Assembly (NCBI GenBank): GCA_028280205.1
Contig: JANQME010000337.1
Coordinates: 1-10,644 of the forward strand
DNA length: 10,644 nucleotides
DNA from: Longimicrobiales bacterium
Lineage (GTDB): Bacteria; Gemmatimonadota; Gemmatimonadetes; Longimicrobiales; Gaopeijiaceae
Direction of reading: 5' to 3'
Shown here: positions 6,571-10,644 of the stretch, piece after piece
Position numbering within the stretch: position 1 is the stretch's first letter
Layout: the number at the start of each line of letters is the position of its first letter
The notes under the pieces: generated by a model
The model's database searches: none
Told to the model about the DNA's origin: nothing
What the model saw: only the letters and a program-made list of their open reading frames with translations
Made by a program: the position numbers and the translations under genes

Positions 6571-7029
6571 CTACTTCGAGATCTCGATCCGGCGGCCCTT
6601 CGCCTCGGCGACCTTCGGCAGCCTGACCGAGAGGACCCCGTTGTCGAAGGTGGCGACGATGTTCTGGCCGTCCACCGTGCGCGGGAGCGTGAACGAGCGG
6701 CTGAAGGCGCCGAAGCCGCGCTCGTACACGTGGAACTTGCGCTCCTCATCGGTCTCCTCGCGGGTCTCAACCTTCTCGCCCGCGATGGTGAGGACGTTGT
6801 TCTCGAGCTCGATCGAGATGTCGTCCTCGACGAGACCCGGCAGCTCCGCGGTCAGGAGAAGCGCCTCCTTCGTCTCGGAGACGGTCACCGCCGGCATCCA
6901 CGAGCCTTCGCGTCCCTGAAACGGAAGGAAGGTGTCGTCGAAAAAGCGTGAGAGGCGGTTCTGCACGTCCTCCATGTCGGCCCAGTTGCGGTAGCTCGGG
7001 CGCCGGACGGAGTACTTGGTGATGGCCAT
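6571..7029 (-). CDS. hsp20: Small heat-shock protein, Hsp20/alpha-crystallin family
   Basis: A 152-residue ATP-independent holdase chaperone that binds unfolding proteins in the cytoplasm as oligomers. The N-terminal arm (1-44) is rich in Arg and aromatic residues. The alpha-crystallin domain spans about 45-140, with AVTVSETKEALLLTAELPG (47-65), ERGFGAFSRSFTLP (103-116) and the signature GVLSVRLPK (131-139). The C-terminal I-x-I anchor is Ile148-Glu-Ile150. I chose ATG 7029 because GGAGGGAACC directly precedes it and similarity begins there. An in-frame ATG lies four codons upstream and the frame stays open to 7080, but that extension is not conserved-looking. An exact sigma-54 promoter match lies 64-80 nt upstream. 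Confidence 0.95.
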   Translation of the reverse strand: MAITKYSVRRPSYRNWADMEDVQNRLSRFFDDTFLPFQGREGSWMPAVTVSETKEALLLTAELPGLVEDDISIELENNVLTIAGEKVETREETDEERKFHVYERGFGAFSRSFTLPRTVDGQNIVATFDNGVLSVRLPKVAEAKGRRIEISK

Positions 7030-7092
7030 GGTTCCCTCCATGAGGTTGGGGTGGATGATGGGGATCGGGCTGGCATTCACGCCCGACGGAGG

Positions 7093-7109
7093 TGCAACCC
7101 GCGTGCCAA
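7093..7109 (-). promoter_or_regulatory. Sigma-54 (-24/-12) promoter of hsp20
   Basis: The minus strand reads TTGGCACGCGGGTTGCA, an exact match to the RpoN consensus YTGGCACG-N4-TTGCW. The -24 GG is at 7107-7106 and the -12 GC at 7095-7094, which places the start point near 7082 and gives a leader of about 52 nt before ATG 7029. The GG-to-GC spacing is correct. It lies in non-coding DNA, in the right orientation, upstream of a stress gene. Sigma-54 promoters need an enhancer-binding ATPase, and repeated sites lie further upstream. Confidence 0.65.
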
Positions 7110-7168
7110 CCCGCCGAGCGCCGATCCTGCCAAGATGATTGCACGCAGCGACTTACGAGATATCGAAA

Positions 7169-7183
7169 CTGTCGATCCGACAG
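7169..7183 (-). promoter_or_regulatory. Candidate enhancer/operator site 1 upstream of hsp20
   Basis: On the minus strand CTGTCGGATCGACAG is a perfect inverted repeat with 6-bp arms and a 3-bp centre. Its centre is about 94 bp upstream of the predicted sigma-54 start point, the usual range for enhancer-binding protein sites. A closely related copy lies 31 bp further upstream. The protein that binds it is not in this window. Confidence 0.5.
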
Positions 7184-7199
7184 AGTGGCCGGAGCGAAG

Positions 7200-7213
7200 C
7201 TGCCGATCTGACA
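7200..7213 (-). promoter_or_regulatory. Candidate enhancer/operator site 2 upstream of hsp20
   Basis: On the minus strand TGTCAGATCGGCAG matches site 1 (TGTCGGATCGACAG) at 12 of 14 positions, in the same orientation. The start-to-start distance is 31 bp, close to three helical turns, so both would lie on the same DNA face. Its dyad symmetry is weaker than that of site 1. Its centre is about 125 bp upstream of the predicted start point. Confidence 0.45.
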
Positions 7214-7216
7214 TGC

Positions 7217-7230
7217 CCCGGTGAGCCGGG
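7217..7230 (-). terminator. Weak hairpin after the sugar kinase gene
   Basis: CCCGG (7217-7221) and CCGGG (7226-7230) form a perfect 5-bp stem with a 4-nt loop, starting 16 nt past the kinase stop codon on the minus strand. No T-tract follows. It may reduce read-through from the salvage operon into the hsp20 region, but a short GC stem is common by chance at this base composition. Confidence 0.3.
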
Positions 7231-7245
7231 AGCGAGCGGCGCCTC

Positions 7246-8133
7246 CTACCTCGCTTCGAGCGCCAGCCGGGCGGCGCCGAGCGCCGCGTCGAGGGCCCGT
7301 TCGACGACCGGGTGACCACGAGCCTCGAGGGCCTCCCGAACGGGGGCAGCGAGCGGCCCGCCGTCGGCCAGCAGACCACCCCACACGACGACGGCCGGGC
7401 GCTCTTCCGGGGTGATCGCCCGCACGTGGGCGACGAGCTCGTCGACGGCCCCGTCGACAATCCGCCGTGCTCCGGGATCCCCGGCCTCGGCCGCCCGGGC
7501 CACGTCGGGAGCGAGGGACGCGATATCCGCCTTGGACGCGGTCTCGGCCCATCCGACGAGGCCCTCCGGCGAGGGGACGCCACACGCCTCGAGCACGAGC
7601 GGAGTGAGCGCCGTCCCCTCGTCGCGTCCGTCGAAGGCACGCAGCACGAGCCGGAGCGCACCCAGGCCGAGCGCGTACCCGCTCCCCTCGTCGCCGAGGA
7701 GCCGACCCCGGCCGCCCACCCGCCGCACGCCTCCGTCCGGGCTCCGGGCCCACGCAATCGATCCCGTACCCGCCACGAGCAGCACCCCGGGTCCGTCCCC
7801 GAACGCGTCGTGGAAGGCGGCCTCGACGTCGGTGCCGACGACCACGTGCCGGGCGAGGCTCGCGGAGGCCAACGCGCTCCGCACCTGCTCCCGCACCTCC
7901 GGATCGGCCACCCCGGCCAGCCCAGCCCATAGCACCGTGCTGGGCAGCTCCGTGCCGGCGTCGGTGGCGGCCGCGCGCACGACGGAGCGCACCGCCCGGG
8001 CCGCCCCCTCCACGTCGAGCACGGTCGCGACCGCACCGCCGGCCCTCGCCCGGCCGAGCGGACGACCGTCGGCATCGATCACCACGGCCCGGACGTGCGA
8101 ACCGCCGCCGTCGACCCCGATCCAGTACCTCAC
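7246..8133 (-). CDS. BadF/BadG/BcrA/BcrD-type sugar kinase (N-acetylglucosamine/N-acetylmuramate kinase-like)
   Basis: A 295-residue ASKHA-fold kinase, normal length for NagK/MurK-like proteins. Motifs are the phosphate-1 loop GVDGGGSHVR (6-15), WAGLAGV (69-75), the catalytic-base region VGTDVEAAFHDAF (99-111, Asp102), the phosphate-2 loop VAGTGSIAWA (120-129), GRLLGDEGSGYALG (143-156), and the late glycine-rich VVWGGLLADGG. Family members phosphorylate GlcNAc, MurNAc or related amino sugars in the cytoplasm. Start is GTG 8133, set by the beginning of the phosphate-1 strand; a longer frame upstream has no family similarity and overlaps the symporter. It follows the symporter by 25 nt and is the last gene of the operon, so it probably traps the imported sugar. 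The exact substrate is inference. Confidence 0.88.
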   Translation of the reverse strand: MRYWIGVDGGGSHVRAVVIDADGRPLGRARAGGAVATVLDVEGAARAVRSVVRAAATDAGTELPSTVLWAGLAGVADPEVREQVRSALASASLARHVVVGTDVEAAFHDAFGDGPGVLLVAGTGSIAWARSPDGGVRRVGGRGRLLGDEGSGYALGLGALRLVLRAFDGRDEGTALTPLVLEACGVPSPEGLVGWAETASKADIASLAPDVARAAEAGDPGARRIVDGAVDELVAHVRAITPEERPAVVVWGGLLADGGPLAAPVREALEARGHPVVERALDAALGAARLALEAR

Positions 8134-8158
8134 GGGAGGCGGCCTTCGAAAGGCGGGT

Positions 8159-9592
8159 TCATACGGTTCGGCGCGGCGCCACCCGGCCGACGAGCGAGCC
8201 GGCGACGAGCGTGACGGTGGAGCCCACGAGGACGTACCACGGCCACGCCATCCGGTCACGGAGGAGCGTGACGACCCCGATCCCGACGGCCACGCCGGCG
8301 ATCGCGGCGCCCTGCCCCGGCCGCTCGGTGAGGACACCGAGCGCGAACGCACCGAGCAGGCCCCCGTAGACCAGCGAGGCGATGCCGAGCGCGACCTCGA
8401 CGGCCGACGTGCCCTGCGAGAGCGGAATGAAGAGGATCGCGCCACCGATGAGGAGGGCGGCCCAGACCAGGGTGAAGATCCGACCTGCGCGAAGGACGCG
8501 AGCCTCGTCATCGGCCGCCCCGACGGCCGGGGCCCAGTAGTCGTACGCGGTCGCCGACGCCAGCGAGTTGATCGACGACGACAGGGACGACATGGCCGCG
8601 GCGAAGACCCCGGCGATGAGCAGACCGGTGAGCCCCGGCGGGAGCTGCTCGACGATGAACGTCGCGAAGATCTCGTCGGTGGAGTCGAACGCGCGGCCGC
8701 CGTAGAAGCCCCAGAGCCCGATCCCGACCATCAGGAAGAGGAGGAACTGCAGGATCACGGCGAAACCGCTCCCCACGAGCGCCCTCTGCGCAGCCGCGCG
8801 GTCCCGACAGGTGAGCAGCCGCTGCACGATGAGCTGGTCGGTGCCGTGCGACGCCATGGTGAAGACCGCGCCGCCGATCACCCCGGCGAAGATCGTGTAC
8901 GTCACGCCCGGATCCATCGAGAAGTCGAGCAACCGGAGCTTCCCGGCGGCACCGGCCTCGGAGAGCACGCCCGCCCACCCGTCGGGGAGCAGACGCTGGA
9001 TCGCCACGAGCGCGACGAACGCGCCGAACAGGTAGAGCGCCATCTGCACCGCGTCGACCCAGACCACCGCCTTGATGCCGCCGAAGTACGTGTAGACGAC
9101 GGTCAGGGCGCCGATGACGACGATCGAGGTCCAGAGCGGCCACCCGGTGATGAGGGCGAGCGGGATCGCGGTGGCGAAGAGCCGCACGGAATCGGCCAGG
9201 AGCCGGGTCACCATGAAAATCGCCGAGGTGAAACGACGCGCACCGAGCCCGAAGCGCTCCTCCAGCAGAGCGTACGCGGTGGTGAGCGACCCGGCGTAGT
9301 ATGCCGGCAGCAGGAAAGCCGCCACGAGCGCCCGTCCCGCGAGGTATCCGAAGGTGAGCTGGAGGAAGACCAGGCTGCCCGCGTACGACACTCCGGGCAC
9401 GCTCAGGAAAGTCAGCGTGCTCGTCTCGGTCGCGACGACCGAGAGCATCACCGCGACCCACGGGAGCGACCGGCTCCCGAGGAAGTAGTCCGTGCCGCCG
9501 GCCTGACCCCGGCCGAGCCACGCGCCCCACGCCGTGACGCCCACGAGGTAGACGACGAGGACGACGAGGTCGAGACCGGTGAACCCGGTCAA
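8159..9592 (-). CDS. Sodium/solute symporter, SSS family
   Basis: A 477-residue inner-membrane transporter with the LeuT fold (sodium:solute symporter family, TC 2.A.21). About 13 hydrophobic segments are expected; the first is LDLVVLVVYLVGVTAWGAWL. Family hallmarks are ATETSTLTFLSVPG in the unwound TM1 region, YTYFGGIKAVVWVDAVQ in the middle, and SSLSSSINSLASATAYDYW, which holds the Na2-site serines. Start TTG 9592 overlaps the hydrolase stop codon as TTGA, a coupled arrangement, with GAGAG about 8 nt upstream; the long frame further upstream is out-of-frame coding of the hydrolase. Sandwiched between a serine hydrolase and a sugar kinase, it probably imports an amino sugar or cell-wall fragment with Na+. 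The substrate is not readable from sequence. Confidence 0.92.
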   Translation of the reverse strand: MTGFTGLDLVVLVVYLVGVTAWGAWLGRGQAGGTDYFLGSRSLPWVAVMLSVVATETSTLTFLSVPGVSYAGSLVFLQLTFGYLAGRALVAAFLLPAYYAGSLTTAYALLEERFGLGARRFTSAIFMVTRLLADSVRLFATAIPLALITGWPLWTSIVVIGALTVVYTYFGGIKAVVWVDAVQMALYLFGAFVALVAIQRLLPDGWAGVLSEAGAAGKLRLLDFSMDPGVTYTIFAGVIGGAVFTMASHGTDQLIVQRLLTCRDRAAAQRALVGSGFAVILQFLLFLMVGIGLWGFYGGRAFDSTDEIFATFIVEQLPPGLTGLLIAGVFAAAMSSLSSSINSLASATAYDYWAPAVGAADDEARVLRAGRIFTLVWAALLIGGAILFIPLSQGTSAVEVALGIASLVYGGLLGAFALGVLTERPGQGAAIAGVAVGIGVVTLLRDRMAWPWYVLVGSTVTLVAGSLVGRVAPRRTV

Positions 9593-10644
9593 CGCGAGCG
9601 CTCTCGGGGCTCGACCGTCCGGTCGGTGATGGCGAGGGCCGCGGCGTCGTGCACGGCACGACGGATCGGAACGTGCTTCTGGTTGGCGCGCGTCGGGTGT
9701 ACGCGGTTGGTGAGGAGCACGACCCACAGGTCGAGCTCCGGATCCATCCACAGCGAGGTGCCGGTGTAGCCGGTGTGCCCGAACGCCTCTCGGGTCACGT
9801 AGTCGCCGGCGGAAGAGCGCTCGGACGGGGTGTCCCACCCGAGCGCCCGCGAGGACGAGGCATCCTGCCGGGTGGTGAAGTCGTCCAGAACGGAGCGCTC
9901 CACGATCCGCCGCTCGTCCGTGCGCCGGACCGGGCACGGCTCGCCCGCGACGCCGTCCGGCGCGCACGCCGGAGCCACGCCGCCGGCGAGCATCATGCGC
10001 GCGAAGACCGAGAGGTCGACAGCCGTGCTGAAGAGCCCGGCGTGGCCCGCCACGCCACCCATCGCGTCGGCGTTCTCGTCGTGGACCGTCCCCCACACCA
10101 TCTCGTCACGCCAGATCGTGTCGATCTCCGTCGCCGCGATCCGCGGCCGGAGCGTCGAGAGCGGGTTGTAGCGGGTCTCGAGCATCCCGAGCGGATTCCA
10201 GACGCGCTCCTGCAGGAGCTCCTCGGGCGGCCGGCCGGCCGCCGCCTCGACGACCCAGGCCAGCGTCATGATCCCGATGTCGGAGTAGGCGGTGCGTGTG
10301 CCCGGGGGCACCTCCAGCGGCTCCACCGCCACCGCGTCCCGATACGCCTCGAGCCCTTCGATCTCGAAGTACCAGGTACGGAAGGGGGTCAGCCCGGTGC
10401 GGTGCGTCAGGAGCTGACGGACCGTGACCTCGCGCTTGCGCTCGTCGCCGGCGGCCCACCACGGGAGGTACGCCACCACCGGGGCGTCCAGGTCGAGGGC
10501 GCCCTCGCCCACGAGGATCATCGCGGCGGTGGTCGTCCCCACGACCTTGGAGACCGACGCCAGGTCGAAGATCGACGTCGGCGTCACCGGTCGGCGCGTC
10601 CCGTACTGGAGCTCGCCGAAGCCCTTCAGCGAGACGAGGCGACC
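9589..10644 (-). CDS. Beta-lactamase-fold serine hydrolase (PF00144 type), N-terminus outside window
   Basis: 351 residues are visible and the frame is open to the right edge, so the start is missing. The beta-lactamase/DD-peptidase motifs are SVSK (visible residues 30-33, nucleophile Ser30), a YSD triad in RTAYSDIGIM, and HTG in FGHTGYTGTSLWMD. QLLTHRTGL and VAGHAGLFST are typical of the class C-like (AmpC/esterase) group. The first visible residues GRLVSLKGFGELQYG are an inner strand pair of the domain, so more protein lies upstream. Similar domains with the ending LLTNRVHPTRANQ are often the C-terminal half of NagZ-type glycosidase fusions, or stand alone as exported enzymes. A two-Cys loop, ACAPDGVAGEPCPV, suggests an oxidising compartment. 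It is the first visible gene of the symporter-kinase operon. Peptidase, esterase or amidase activity is possible. Confidence 0.9.
   Translation of the reverse strand, partial: GRLVSLKGFGELQYGTRRPVTPTSIFDLASVSKVVGTTTAAMILVGEGALDLDAPVVAYLPWWAAGDERKREVTVRQLLTHRTGLTPFRTWYFEIEGLEAYRDAVAVEPLEVPPGTRTAYSDIGIMTLAWVVEAAAGRPPEELLQERVWNPLGMLETRYNPLSTLRPRIAATEIDTIWRDEMVWGTVHDENADAMGGVAGHAGLFSTAVDLSVFARMMLAGGVAPACAPDGVAGEPCPVRRTDERRIVERSVLDDFTTRQDASSSRALGWDTPSERSSAGDYVTREAFGHTGYTGTSLWMDPELDLWVVLLTNRVHPTRANQKHVPIRRAVHDAAALAITDRTVEPRERSR

Noticed and set aside
7030..7080. N-terminal extension of Hsp20 to position 7080
   Set aside because: It adds 17 residues unlike the family, has no ribosome binding site, and would begin at about the predicted sigma-54 start point. 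ATG 7029 has GGAGG at the right distance.
7030..7245. CIRCE, HAIR or sigma-32 element in front of hsp20
   Set aside because: I looked for TTAGCACTC-N9-GAGTGCTAA, CTTGAGT-N7-ACTCAAG and a CTTGAA/CCCCAT pair and found none.
7412..9769. Plus-strand open frame of 785 codons opposite the kinase and symporter
   Set aside because: It spans two clear minus-strand genes and their junction, and its composition (Arg, Asp, Glu, Gly repeats of low complexity) is that of an antisense shadow.
1..10644. CRISPR array, insertion sequence, phage or toxin-antitoxin module
   Set aside because: No regularly spaced repeats, transposase motifs, terminal inverted repeats or small toxin-like gene pairs are visible; the genes are conserved cellular families with uniform composition.

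Overview
The window is about 70% GC and densely coding. Nearly all genes use codons ending in G or C, and several starts are GTG or TTG with poor Shine-Dalgarno sites. An ADOP-type orphan MacB/FtsX permease, a PilT ATPase, and an SSS symporter beside a BadF/NagK-type kinase and a serine hydrolase together suggest a Gemmatimonadota-like bacterium. Acidobacteriota is the main alternative. This placement is inferred from gene content only.

Layout. Positions 1-2281 (minus) hold a large ABC permease of the ADOP type that runs off the left edge. Positions 2377-5581 hold three more minus-strand genes: an aldolase of the DapA/HOGA superfamily, the pilus retraction ATPase pilT, and trpS. The PilT and aldolase genes are 5 nt apart and clearly co-transcribed. 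A short intergenic palindrome (5608-5620) separates trpS from a divergent plus-strand inositol monophosphatase family gene (5648-6445). That gene converges on a minus-strand Hsp20 gene (6571-7029), with two strong hairpins between them. Upstream of hsp20 is a 216-bp regulatory region. It contains an exact sigma-54 -24/-12 promoter match and, about 94 and 125 bp upstream of the predicted transcription start, two copies of a 14-bp site spaced 31 bp apart.

Positions 7246-10644 (minus) are one operon reading leftward: a beta-lactamase-fold serine hydrolase (N-terminus outside the window), then an SSS sodium/solute symporter overlapping it by a TTGA junction, then a BadF/BadG/BcrA/BcrD-type sugar kinase 25 nt later. 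Extracytoplasmic hydrolase, importer and kinase together look like an amino-sugar or peptidoglycan-fragment salvage route, but the substrate cannot be proved from sequence.

The most interesting items are the apparent sigma-54/enhancer control of a small heat-shock protein, a TrpRS with a four-cysteine motif like that which binds an iron-sulfur cluster in Thermotoga TrpRS, the salvage operon, and the aldolase, which resembles 4-hydroxy-2-oxoglutarate aldolase more than DapA. I see no CRISPR array, insertion sequence, tRNA, rRNA, phage gene or defence island.
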